Positions 27,555 through 36,564 of a DNA stretch of 64,000 nt are shown here, in pieces (position 1 is the stretch's first letter; each line of letters begins with the position of its first letter). The DNA is from Bacillota bacterium (GTDB lineage Bacteria > Bacillota > Clostridia > Lachnospirales > Cellulosilyticaceae): contig JAEYPM010000017.1 of the NCBI GenBank assembly GCA_023410675.1, forward strand, positions 1-64,000. The letters run 5' to 3'. The translations under genes and the position numbers were made by a program. The notes below the pieces were generated by a model. That model was not told the DNA's origin, made no database searches, and worked only from the letters and a program-made list of their open reading frames with translations.

Positions 27555-28618
27555 AATTTAAACGTCATTTTTATAGCATTGTGGTCAGAATATTCAAACT
27601 GGGTGGTCACAGCTTGTGAAGTAACCCCAATAATATTATCAGATACTAAAAAACCATCAGTAATAAATACATTATTGTATCCTTCGAGATAAGGCATTAA
27701 ACAAGTGCGGTAGCTCCCTGTTTCTTTAGCATAGGAAAAGGAATAGCCTTCAGGAATAAAATGTGAAGGAATTTCTTCTATAACAGGAGCATTAGGTTCA
27801 GTAACCTTAGGTAAGAGCCTTTGGCTATTAGGAAATACAAAGTTCCAATTTCCACCTACAATAACATAATTTCCTCTGGCATATTCATAAGTTATCTTTT
27901 CTTTTAGTATTTCCAGTTGTTGCAGACGCAAAGAATTGTCTTTGTCATAATCAGATAAATGAATATTATATAAAACAAGCTCCTTTTCATTATTTGTGGC
28001 AAATCGACTCTCAACGATACATTTTTTAGCCATGATGGAAGCTTCTGGCCATTCACCATCTTGAGCTAGAGCAATTCTTGATGCAGAAGAAATATTGAAT
28101 TTTGAAAAAGTTGCTTGCCCAGAATTTAATTTTCCTAAAGGTGTAGCAAAAGGCATAGGAATCCATATGGCTTGATAATTAGATGCATAGACAGAAGCAT
28201 AATCTGATAAATAATTTTTTAGATGCTCATATTGATTAACTTCATTGCTACGATCTGCTAAAGTATCTATTTCTTGAAGAAAAATAAAGTCTGGGTCTTG
28301 AGATAGCATACTATCTATATTTTGAGTCAGCGTATTTAAAAAATGATCTTTGTCTACAGCGTCTGACTTCCTTAGACCATTTTCAAAAAAAGCAGTGTTT
28401 TGATCGATACCACCATAGCTGACATGGGCTGTTATAATGGATAATTCTTCATTTACTTTTAAGGTACTTGAAGTATTATTTGAGATCTCAAGTTTTTCTA
28501 ATAGTTTTGGTTTATAGTCTGTTACGATTAGTACAAAAAGATAGATTAATGCTATAAAACAAAATAAAAGAATAATAATACATATAGTTTTGACAATAAG
28601 TGATATTTTTTTAAACAA
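27545..28618 (-). CDS. Membrane-anchored endonuclease/exonuclease/phosphatase-fold protein
   Basis: A 357-residue protein with an N-terminal membrane helix (about residues 8-32) and an extracytoplasmic EEP (DNase I/ExoIII-like) domain. Landmarks are FIFLQEIDTL (metal-binding Glu), LYNIHLSDYD (catalytic His region) and YSDHNAIKM (terminal Asp-His). The usual GDWN/GDFN loop reads VGGNWNF: the Asp codon is AAT (27848-27850 on the + strand), an Asp-to-Asn change at a normally essential residue. The enzyme may be inactive, altered, or a binder only. The substrate is unknown; the family includes nucleases and phosphodiesterases. Confidence 0.85.
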   Translation of the reverse strand: MFKKISLIVKTICIIILLFCFIALIYLFVLIVTDYKPKLLEKLEISNNTSSTLKVNEELSIITAHVSYGGIDQNTAFFENGLRKSDAVDKDHFLNTLTQNIDSMLSQDPDFIFLQEIDTLADRSNEVNQYEHLKNYLSDYASVYASNYQAIWIPMPFATPLGKLNSGQATFSKFNISSASRIALAQDGEWPEASIMAKKCIVESRFATNNEKELVLYNIHLSDYDKDNSLRLQQLEILKEKITYEYARGNYVIVGGNWNFVFPNSQRLLPKVTEPNAPVIEEIPSHFIPEGYSFSYAKETGSYRTCLMPYLEGYNNVFITDGFLVSDNIIGVTSQAVTTQFEYSDHNAIKMTFKLKR

Positions 28619-28986
28619 CAGTTATGCCTCCTAAGCAATGGGCTTCTATAATAACAATACAATGATTTAGAGAGTATATCCGAAAGCTCACAGTGTAAAT
28701 TCTATATATATTGTAAGATAAAAAGAATAGAGTTGGCAACCTAAAACCTGAAGAAAAAAATGACATTAAAGGATAAAAAACAACATTATTTACTAACAAA
28801 ACTCAAATAACTAAGTATTTGCTCTTTGCGATCTGAACAAAATGTCAAAAAAACAATAAAAATGTAATATTATGAATATATATAAGAATTTAAAAATATT
28901 GAAAAATATACACTTATAGTGTTTAATAATATATAGAGAGGTATTTTAAATATAGATTTTTATCGTATAAACAAAAGGAGATAGGT
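28619..28986. other. Divergent intergenic region, no element recognised
   Basis: A 368-base, very AT-rich gap between the minus-strand EEP gene and the plus-strand sensor kinase pair. It must contain two divergent promoters. I see no convincing gene, hairpin terminator, riboswitch or copy of the dispersed repeat. Confidence 0.5.
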
Positions 28987-31098
28987 ATGAATCAAGATGA
29001 ATTAGATATGAATCACTCATTTGACGTCATGAATAATATAGATAGATTTTTAGACGTACTTCCTTATAGTATGTGGATAAAAAATACAGAGGGAGTATTT
29101 ATTTATGCAAATAAACAGCAGACTATTTCTTCATTAAAACCTATGCATGAGATAATAGGGAAGAGGGATGAGGAAATATGGGGTAAAGAACTTGGAGAAA
29201 AATTTAGACAAGAAGATAAGGTGATAGAGAAGTCAGACAGTATGATAGTAGATGAGGCTGAAGTACCCTTTGGTGGCGTGTGTGATGTTGTAACACGATA
29301 CAAAATGAATTTATGTGATGATAATAACAATAAAATTGGACTTGCTGGATTTGTTATTGGATATACCTTAGACAGAGGGATATCAAAAATTGTAGAATCT
29401 ATGCAATATCGTTTAAACGCAATTAGTAATATGCTGGGCTACTCAAAGGATGATACAATTAGCTCAGTCTTTTTATCAAGCATGTTAGCTGATGTAATGA
29501 ACCGTATGGGAAGTGATGCGATTTATATCACTTTATATGATAACGAAACCAATAAGTTTACTTTTCATGAAGCATTAGGGATTGATGATGAAAGTATTAG
29601 GCAGAGTAAACAACTATTACTATCTTCACAGGTACATAATAAGTATAATATAAAACGCTGTAGTTTGATCGGCATGAAAAAGGTTGAAGAATTAGTATTT
29701 GAAAAGTATCAGGAGATTATGACAAAAAATGGATTTGATTATGTAGGCAACTATTTTATTATATTGCATGAGGAATTAGTTGGATTACTCTGGGTTGGTT
29801 ATAAAAATAGAGAATCACCTTTTTATATACAGGATAGTTTTGTAGATAATATATGTGAAGAAATTGCAATCAAAATAAAAAATGGGCTAATTTTTAACGA
29901 GATTAAGAATAAAATTGATGCAATAACAAGAAGAGAAAAGGAACTTAGGATTTTTTTCGATTCGTGTGGGGATCTGCTTTTTGAGTTTAACTATAAAGGA
30001 GAAGTCTCCATACTTGGGGGGCAATGGGAGAGAATCTTAGGCTGGGACAGGTTAGAGGTCTTAGAAAAGGTATTTACACCAGAGCGTAGAATGAGCATGT
30101 TAGAAACCATAAAGAGAAGTTTTGATAAGAATAAACAGAATATATTTTTTGAATATAAGATGCAAAGCAAAAGTGGTGAAGAAAAAGTTATCGTTTGGAA
30201 TATTGGACAAAATAAAGAAAATAAAGTTTATACATTAATAGGCAGAGACGTTACAGCGGAGCGAGAAGAAGAAAAGAAGAATGAGATATTACAAAGAAAA
30301 ATGGAAATAGAAAAGATAAAAAATGAGTTTTTATCTCATGTATCCAAACAATTTGAGTTTCCAATTGATACAATTATATCAGGTGTTCAGCTTTTAGAAA
30401 AAGAAATACAGGATCAATGTGAAGACAATCAAAATACTATGAGTTTTAATAGACACATATCTATTGTTAAACAAAATGCCTATCGTTTACTTCGTTTAAT
30501 CAACAATCTTATTGATATGACAGATATAAGTGAAGGGGATTACCATCTTAACCTATCTGTTAATAATATTGTATCTGTGATAGAAGATGTTGTGCTATCT
30601 ACTATAGATTATGTTGAGGATAAAGGTATGAGCCTAATTTTTGATACAGATACAGAAGAAAGAATGATGGCGTTTGATGCAGATAAGTTAGAACGCATTA
30701 TTTTAAACATTATTTCAAATGCCATTAAATATTCAAAAGTAAATGGAACAATACAAGTTGGCATTAAAAATGAAGAACGTAAAGTCATTATATCTATTAA
30801 AGATAATGGAATTGGAATTGATCAAGAAAAACTAAAATTTATTTTTGATAGTTTTAATCAAGCTGATGATATATTAACAAGAAAAAGAGAAGGAAGTGGT
30901 ATAGGACTAGCTCTAGTTAAGTCGTTAGTTGAAATGCATCAAGGCTCTGTACATGTAAAGAGCAGAGTAGGAGAAGGATCAGAATTTATTGTAGAATTGC
31001 CTACAGACTTAAACCCTGATAAAAAAGTTATTGATAAGATGTCTGCCTACTTAAATACACATATACAGAAATTTAATATAGAGTTTTCGGATATTTAA
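28987..31098 (+). CDS. PAS-GAF-PAS sensor kinase paralogue lacking the phospho-acceptor histidine
   Basis: A 703-residue cytosolic protein. An N-terminal PAS domain (about residues 15-125) is followed by a GAF-like domain (about 150-305), a second PAS domain (about 315-425), a dimerisation helix pair and a HATPase_c domain (about 565-685). The ATPase part is intact: IISNAIKY (N box), KDNGIGI (G1), FDSFNQ and GSGIGLALVKSL (G2). In the H box, where the neighbour has ISHEFKTPL, this protein has VSKQFEFPI, with Lys (codon 30346-30348, residue 454) at the His position and Gln for Glu. It should not autophosphorylate in the usual way. It is 20 bases upstream of its paralogue. Confidence 0.88.
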   Translation: MNQDELDMNHSFDVMNNIDRFLDVLPYSMWIKNTEGVFIYANKQQTISSLKPMHEIIGKRDEEIWGKELGEKFRQEDKVIEKSDSMIVDEAEVPFGGVCDVVTRYKMNLCDDNNNKIGLAGFVIGYTLDRGISKIVESMQYRLNAISNMLGYSKDDTISSVFLSSMLADVMNRMGSDAIYITLYDNETNKFTFHEALGIDDESIRQSKQLLLSSQVHNKYNIKRCSLIGMKKVEELVFEKYQEIMTKNGFDYVGNYFIILHEELVGLLWVGYKNRESPFYIQDSFVDNICEEIAIKIKNGLIFNEIKNKIDAITRREKELRIFFDSCGDLLFEFNYKGEVSILGGQWERILGWDRLEVLEKVFTPERRMSMLETIKRSFDKNKQNIFFEYKMQSKSGEEKVIVWNIGQNKENKVYTLIGRDVTAEREEEKKNEILQRKMEIEKIKNEFLSHVSKQFEFPIDTIISGVQLLEKEIQDQCEDNQNTMSFNRHISIVKQNAYRLLRLINNLIDMTDISEGDYHLNLSVNNIVSVIEDVVLSTIDYVEDKGMSLIFDTDTEERMMAFDADKLERIILNIISNAIKYSKVNGTIQVGIKNEERKVIISIKDNGIGIDQEKLKFIFDSFNQADDILTRKREGSGIGLALVKSLVEMHQGSVHVKSRVGEGSEFIVELPTDLNPDKKVIDKMSAYLNTHIQKFNIEFSDI

Positions 31099-31118
31099 GA
31101 ATAAGGAGAGATAACAAA

Positions 31119-33191
31119 GTGCTTGATAAAAAGAAAAGTATCATAGCATTTCTTGATAATATGCCTAATAGTGTATGCATAAAAGACAATTTTTTTAAGT
31201 ATCAGTATGTGAATAAAGCATATGGTGAAAAGGTATTAGGAATCAAGGAAGAGGATTTTGATATAAAAAACGTGATTGGGAAAACAGCAAGAGAAATATC
31301 TGATAAAAGGTGGATACAAGCTCTTGAAGATGCAGATAGAAAGGTACTTAAAACGAAGAAACTAACAGTATTTGAAATTAACTCTTTCTATAATGGCTAT
31401 GATTGCAATTTGCATATTTTAGAAAGCCCACTAATAGATGAAAGACAAGGATTTCTAGGTGTCATTTGTATAGAAGAGCATATGAGAGGACAATCCAATA
31501 CACTTGAAGAAATGATTAAGGGTTACAATCAAATAACAAAGGGTTATAATACGTCAAGTATTAATAGCAAAAACCCTCAGGGAAAGGAACTTTTCAGAGC
31601 GATTGCTGAAGCGTTATCAAGTTCAATATACTGTGATGCAAGTGCTATATATTGGCATGATCAAGAAAAAAATAGTCTTGTTATGTACACCAGTAAAGGG
31701 ATTGATAAAAATTTGTTAAAAAGAATGGAGAAGATTGATTGCACCCAAGAGAAGCTTCAAGAATACTTTAGTAAAGATGAAAATAGGGGGATACATCCTG
31801 TAGATGAAGTTAATCATCCTTATAAAAGAAAACTTATATTGGCAGATATCATATACTCTGCAATGTATCCCGTTCAATTTGGAGAAGTCATTTTAGGTGT
31901 TGTTTTTGTTGGCTATAGGAGTGATAACTTTTTTGCAGCTTATACTGATCATATTATGAATAATTTGTGTAATAAGATTGCTATGCTGATTAAAAATGCT
32001 TTATTACTTGGAGAACTTGAACATCAATGTGTCCGTATTAAAGAAGAAGAAAGAAAACTAGAATGTTTTCTAAATACGACAACAGATTTAATGTGTGTAT
32101 TAGATGAAAATTACTATATCAGGAGAATCAATTCAGAATGGCAGAAAAAATTAGGTTGGCTAGAAGATGAACTCATAGGATATCCTATCAGCCAGTTTAT
32201 AAAGGGAGATTTTTTTACTTCAAAGAGGAAAGAACAAGTGCGTATTAGTACGGCTCATTGTAAGTGTAAAGATGGAAGTATGAAATTGATTTCATGGAAT
32301 ATCGTTTCCCTTCCACATGTTAATTTAGTTATTGCAACAGGAAGAGATATTACTGAAATAAAAGCAATTAAATTAAGTAATACCTATCTCTTAAGAGCAT
32401 TAGAAGAGGAGAGATTAAAAAACGATTTTTTTGCAAACATCTCTCATGAATTTAAGACCCCACTTAATATCATTTTATCCAGTATGCAGTTATTGGATAA
32501 GTATATTGAAGATGAAAAACCAAATCAAGATATTTCTTTGGTATCAAGAAAATATACTTATAAAATCAAGAAAAATGCTTATCGTCTTTTAAGAATTGCA
32601 AACAATCTTATAGATACAACTAAACTAGAAACTGGAAACTATCTTTTACAATGTCACAACTATAATATTGTTACGATTATAGAAGATGTAACATTAGCAG
32701 TGGCACAATATTTTGGTAATCAAGGGATAACTATATTATTTGATACACAGACCGAAGAAGAAATTGTTTATTGTGATATTGATAATATTGAAAGAATTAT
32801 GTTATGCTTACTGAGTAATGCAGTTAAAAACATCTCGGATAAAGGTAAAATAATGGTAAAGCTTAAAGCAACGAAAACTAAGATAGAAATAAGTGTTAAG
32901 GATACTGGATGTGGTATCAAGGAAGAGAGACTTGCAAGCATTTTTGATAGTTATACACAAAGTAGAAAGAATAAATTGGGCAATGAGAACGATATAGGTG
33001 TTGGGCTTAGTATAGTAAAGGCACTTGTAAAGTTGCATGGCGGAAATATAAGTGTAAAAAGTATCCTAAATAAAGGAACTGAATTTATTTTCGATATTCC
33101 TAATATAAAAGTCGATAAAGAAGTAAGAACAAGAGATAGTCATAATTGCCCTATTTCGCTTTTGGAAAAATGTATCATAGAATTTTCATAG
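31119..33191 (+). CDS. PAS-GAF-PAS sensor histidine kinase
   Basis: A 690-residue cytosolic kinase with the same domain order as the preceding gene: PAS, GAF-like, PAS, HisKA, HATPase_c. The H box FFANISHEFKTPLN is canonical, with phospho-acceptor His at residue 443 (codon 32445-32447). The ATPase boxes LLSNAVKN, KDTGCGI and GVGLSIVKAL are present. The start is GTG 31119, with AAGGAG upstream. The two genes form an operon with no response regulator beside them, so the partner must be elsewhere. A heterodimer in which the upstream protein modulates this active kinase is a reasonable inference. Confidence 0.9.
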   Translation: MLDKKKSIIAFLDNMPNSVCIKDNFFKYQYVNKAYGEKVLGIKEEDFDIKNVIGKTAREISDKRWIQALEDADRKVLKTKKLTVFEINSFYNGYDCNLHILESPLIDERQGFLGVICIEEHMRGQSNTLEEMIKGYNQITKGYNTSSINSKNPQGKELFRAIAEALSSSIYCDASAIYWHDQEKNSLVMYTSKGIDKNLLKRMEKIDCTQEKLQEYFSKDENRGIHPVDEVNHPYKRKLILADIIYSAMYPVQFGEVILGVVFVGYRSDNFFAAYTDHIMNNLCNKIAMLIKNALLLGELEHQCVRIKEEERKLECFLNTTTDLMCVLDENYYIRRINSEWQKKLGWLEDELIGYPISQFIKGDFFTSKRKEQVRISTAHCKCKDGSMKLISWNIVSLPHVNLVIATGRDITEIKAIKLSNTYLLRALEEERLKNDFFANISHEFKTPLNIILSSMQLLDKYIEDEKPNQDISLVSRKYTYKIKKNAYRLLRIANNLIDTTKLETGNYLLQCHNYNIVTIIEDVTLAVAQYFGNQGITILFDTQTEEEIVYCDIDNIERIMLCLLSNAVKNISDKGKIMVKLKATKTKIEISVKDTGCGIKEERLASIFDSYTQSRKNKLGNENDIGVGLSIVKALVKLHGGNISVKSILNKGTEFIFDIPNIKVDKEVRTRDSHNCPISLLEKCIIEFS

Positions 33192-33262
33192 TATTAAGGA
33201 AAGTAGCATTAAGATGGTAAACAAATGAGACAGCTTGTTATTTCTTTGTAGGGAGTGGAAAA

Positions 33263-33958
33263 ATGTTAGGTACAATAGTAAACACAGCATCAATTGTCAT
33301 AGGCTGCATCTTAGGTCTTCTTGTAAAAGAAGGTATTCCAAAAACAATCAGTGATAGCTTAACAAAGGCATTAGGACTTTGCGTTCTATTCATAGGAATT
33401 CAAGGAGCAGTAAAAACAGAAAACACATTACTACTTATTATATGCATGGTGATTGGAACAACAATAGGAGAAATTGTAGATATAGATAAGGGTATAAATA
33501 GGTTAGGTGATTGGATACAATCAAGATTTAAAGCAAAGGCAGCTTTTGGAGATGTTTCAAAAGGCTTTGTATCAGCAAGTCTATTGTTTTGTATTGGTTC
33601 TATGGCAATTGTAGGCTCCTTTGAAAGTGGACTTAATGGAAATCATGACATATTATTTGCAAAATCCATATTAGATGGTATCACTTCTATTATCTATGCA
33701 TCGACGATGGGGGTAGGGGTCATTTTTTCAGCCGTAGCTGTTTTTATTTACCAAGGAGCTATTACACTCGGTGCAAGTTTTTTAAAAGGGGTATTGGATG
33801 AAAGTGCAATTATAAATATAACTGGTATAGGCAGTTTGATGATTATAGCTATTTCACTAAATATGCTTGAAATAGCTAAAATCAAAGTGGCAAACTTGTT
33901 GCCAGCACTTTTTTGTATGTTAGGATATTATATTATAGTGTGGTCATACCTTAATTGA
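33263..33958 (+). CDS. DUF554 family membrane protein
   Basis: A 231-residue integral membrane protein with about seven hydrophobic segments, family DUF554 (YdfK-like). The N-terminus MLGTIVNTASIVIGCILG and the motif around CIGSMAIVGSFESGLNG are characteristic. Function is not established; it is presumed to be a transporter or channel. The ribosome site is GGGAGTGG before ATG 33263. The stop codon falls a few bases before the next gene, so the two are probably co-transcribed. Confidence 0.88.
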   Translation: MLGTIVNTASIVIGCILGLLVKEGIPKTISDSLTKALGLCVLFIGIQGAVKTENTLLLIICMVIGTTIGEIVDIDKGINRLGDWIQSRFKAKAAFGDVSKGFVSASLLFCIGSMAIVGSFESGLNGNHDILFAKSILDGITSIIYASTMGVGVIFSAVAVFIYQGAITLGASFLKGVLDESAIINITGIGSLMIIAISLNMLEIAKIKVANLLPALFCMLGYYIIVWSYLN

Positions 33959-33975
33959 TGGGGGATATACAGAAG

Positions 33976-34704
33976 ATGAACGATAAGTTTTTAGAAGCTA
34001 AAGAAAGGCATCAGCAATTAGAAGATACACATAGTGGTATTGGAACACTTGGAGAGAAAACTTTGCATGCTATTATTAAATATTATTTTGAGCCAAATGT
34101 AGAGAAGCATGAGATAAAGGTTGGGCGTTATGTGGCAGATATTTTTAATGAAAAGGGCATAGTAGAAGTACAAACACGAAACTTTGCTGCCTTACGCAAA
34201 AAGTTAGATTTTTTTTTGAAATCATATCCTGTAACCATTGTTTATCCTGTTGCGTATACAAAATGGATTTATTGGATTGATGAATCAACTGGAGTGATTT
34301 CTAAGAAACGCAAATCTCCAAAAAAGGGGACAACTTATTGTGTTTTTCCTGAACTATATAGAATCAAGTCTTTGCTTAGCCATCCAAATCTTTCTTTAAC
34401 AATTTTATTGCTTGATGTAGAAGAATATAAACTATTAAATGGATGGTCAGAAGATAGAAAAAAAGGATCAGAGCGTTATGAAATAATACCCATTGCATTA
34501 ATAGAGCAAATGAGTATTAATAGTATAAAAGAATATAAAAAACTCATTCCTAAAAATCTTCCTGATACATATAGTTCAAAGGACTTTAAAAAGGTTAGTG
34601 GACTTTCATTACCCGCTTCACAAACAGCATTAAATATTTTGAATTACCTTGGCGTCGTAAAAAGAATAGGAAAAAGAGGAAATAGCTTTTTATATCAAAG
34701 CTAG
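33976..34704 (+). CDS. Uncharacterised protein with a possible PD-(D/E)XK nuclease-like core
   Basis: A 242-residue soluble protein whose family I do not recognise with certainty. Residues about 20-75 read GTLGEKTLHAIIKYYF ... KVGRYVADIFNEKGIVEVQT. The helix with a Glu, then a strand with Asp, then E-x-Q is what a PD-(D/E)XK nuclease core looks like, with Gln in the usual Lys place. The last 60 residues look like a winged helix (SLPASQTALNILNYLGVVKRIGKRG). The start is uncertain: TTG 33955 and ATG 33958 lack a ribosome site, while ATG 33976 has GGGGG 11 bases upstream. The end of the gene forms part of the terminator hairpin. Confidence 0.55.
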   Translation: MNDKFLEAKERHQQLEDTHSGIGTLGEKTLHAIIKYYFEPNVEKHEIKVGRYVADIFNEKGIVEVQTRNFAALRKKLDFFLKSYPVTIVYPVAYTKWIYWIDESTGVISKKRKSPKKGTTYCVFPELYRIKSLLSHPNLSLTILLLDVEEYKLLNGWSEDRKKGSERYEIIPIALIEQMSINSIKEYKKLIPKNLPDTYSSKDFKKVSGLSLPASQTALNILNYLGVVKRIGKRGNSFLYQS

Positions 34705-34717
34705 TTCCTCTTTTTTT
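34673..34717. terminator. Bidirectional terminator before convergent trpS
   Basis: AAAGAGGAAATAGCTTT / AAAGCTAGTTCCTCTTT stem with one mismatch and a 7-base loop, followed by T7. It begins inside the last codons of the upstream gene and lies just past the trpS stop. Confidence 0.88.
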
Positions 34718-34720
34718 AGT

Positions 34721-35728
34721 TTATTTGATTATAGGCACAAAGCCAACTTTCTTTTGAACTTTTCGCAACGTTTTTGTAGCAAGATAGTTTGCAGTTTCGG
34801 CATTTTTCTTTATGATACTATCAATATAAGCTTTGTCAGAATTAAGTTCTTTAAATCTTTTTTGGATCGGTTTTAATTCCTCGGCAACAGCTTCAGCAAC
34901 TTTAAGTTTAAAGTCTCCATAGCCTTTGCCTGCAAACTCATTTTCGATTTGATCATAAGAAAGGCCTGTTATTGCCCTATAAATAGTCATAAGATTAGAC
35001 ACACCAGGTTTAGTTTCACTATTATAATAGACAGCTGTTTCTGAGTCTGTTACAGCTCGCTTGAACTTACGTATAATAGTATCAGGATCATCTAAAATGG
35101 AAATAAAAGCATTAATATCTTCATCTGATTTAGACATCTTCCTGGTCGGATCCTGTAAACTCATGACTTTGGCACCTACTTGACCAATATAAGGTTCTGG
35201 TACTTTAAAAGTATCACCATATGCAGCGTTAAATCTTATGGCAATATTTCGCGATAGCTCTAAATGTTGCTTTTGGTCAGCACCAACAGGAACCATATCC
35301 GTTTGATAAAGCAAAATATCGGCTGCCATAAGAACAGGATATGTGAAAAGCCCAGAATTTATATTTTGAGCATACTTTTGAGATTTTTCCTTAAACTGCG
35401 TCATACGACTAAGTTCTCCCATATAAGTTAGGCAGTTTAAAATCCAACTAAGTTCTGCATGAGCGGATACATGAGACTGCATATAAATAATATTTTTTTC
35501 AGGATCAAGTCCTGCTGCTAAGTACATCATCAATAAATCTCGTGAATTTTTCCTAAGGCTGGCAGGAGCTTGTCTGACAGTAATAGCATGCATATCCACA
35601 ATACAATATAAGCAATTAAATGCGTCTTGTAAGTTAGTCCAGTTTTTTAATGCACCTAAATAATTGCCAAGAGTAATAATACCAGAAGGTTGCATTCCAC
35701 TAAAGATTATTTGCTTTTGTTCACTCAT
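34721..35728 (-). CDS. trpS: Tryptophanyl-tRNA synthetase
   Basis: A 335-residue class I synthetase charging tRNA-Trp. The HIGH-equivalent region is FSGMQPSGIITLGNYLGAL (about residues 9-27), and the KMSKS loop is PTRKMSKSDEDI (about 190-201). The length is normal for bacterial TrpRS. I chose the ATG at 35726-35728, with GAGGTG upstream, instead of a longer frame to 35749. I see no T-box in its leader, unlike the trp operon, so tRNA-Trp sensing in this window acts on synthesis only. Confidence 0.97.
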   Translation of the reverse strand: MSEQKQIIFSGMQPSGIITLGNYLGALKNWTNLQDAFNCLYCIVDMHAITVRQAPASLRKNSRDLLMMYLAAGLDPEKNIIYMQSHVSAHAELSWILNCLTYMGELSRMTQFKEKSQKYAQNINSGLFTYPVLMAADILLYQTDMVPVGADQKQHLELSRNIAIRFNAAYGDTFKVPEPYIGQVGAKVMSLQDPTRKMSKSDEDINAFISILDDPDTIIRKFKRAVTDSETAVYYNSETKPGVSNLMTIYRAITGLSYDQIENEFAGKGYGDFKLKVAEAVAEELKPIQKRFKELNSDKAYIDSIIKKNAETANYLATKTLRKVQKKVGFVPIIK

Positions 35729-35920
35729 CTGTTGCACCTCTTTATACATAATCTTTCTTAATGTTATCAGACCATTTGTGTAAAATCAAGGGGAATCAAA
35801 GGAATTCATGTAAGAAACAGAATATTAAGAGAGGTAATATCCTAAAATTTAACTAGTATATCTATACTGTACATCAAGAATAGTGTATAATAGTGAATGC
35901 AGAGAGAAAGGAGAAAAAAC

Positions 35921-36400
35921 ATGGAGAAAATAGCAAGCTTTACTGTTAATCATCTAGATTTATTGCCGGGGATTTATGTTTCTAGAGTTGATCAAATAGC
36001 AAATGAGGCTATTACAACTTATGATATAAGAATGAAGGCACCTAACTCTGAACCAGTTATGAACACAGCAGAAATACATGCTATTGAACATATTGGTGCA
36101 ACCTTTCTGAGAAATCATAATACATATGCAAATGAAGTCATTTATTTTGGACCGATGGGATGTAGAACAGGCTTTTATTTGATTTTAAAGGGAAGTAGAA
36201 GTTCTAGTGATATAGCACCACTGGTAAAAGAAATGTTTGAGTTTATTGCAGATTTTACAGATGCTATTCCTGGGGCTTCGGCACGTGATTGCGGTAATTA
36301 CTTAGATCTTAATTTGCCTATGGCAAGATATGAAGCAAAAAAATTTGTTGATACTATTTTAAGCCGTTTAACAGAGAAAAATCTTAACTACCCAGAGTAA
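35921..36400 (+). CDS. luxS: S-ribosylhomocysteine lyase
   Basis: A 159-residue Fe/Zn enzyme that splits S-ribosylhomocysteine into homocysteine and the autoinducer-2 precursor DPD, part of the activated methyl cycle. The metal site HAIEHIGATFLRN (HxxxH plus Glu) and the later cysteine in RDCGNYLDLNL are visible. AAAGGAG lies 7 bases before ATG 35921, and a TATAAT box lies at 35885-35890. It is monocistronic, with its own terminator. No lsr or other quorum-sensing genes are nearby, so a metabolic role is enough to explain it. Confidence 0.97.
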   Translation: MEKIASFTVNHLDLLPGIYVSRVDQIANEAITTYDIRMKAPNSEPVMNTAEIHAIEHIGATFLRNHNTYANEVIYFGPMGCRTGFYLILKGSRSSSDIAPLVKEMFEFIADFTDAIPGASARDCGNYLDLNLPMARYEAKKFVDTILSRLTEKNLNYPE

Positions 36401-36424
36401 ATAGTTTACAAGGCAAACTTTAAG

Positions 36425-36470
36425 CTCAGTATATAAGCGGATATAACCGCATACATACTGAGTTTTTTAA
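36425..36470 (+). terminator. Terminator after luxS
   Basis: CTCAGTAT (36425-36432) / ATACTGAG (36455-36462) with an inner GCGG/CCGC stem and a TTTTTT tail. Confidence 0.88.
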
Positions 36471-36564
36471 TATAGGGTATCTAATAGAATAGTTTGCAAA
36501 AGAGCATTGTGAGACAAGCAGTCAAGTTACACTTATGTTATTTTATACATATGGAGGTGTTAAG

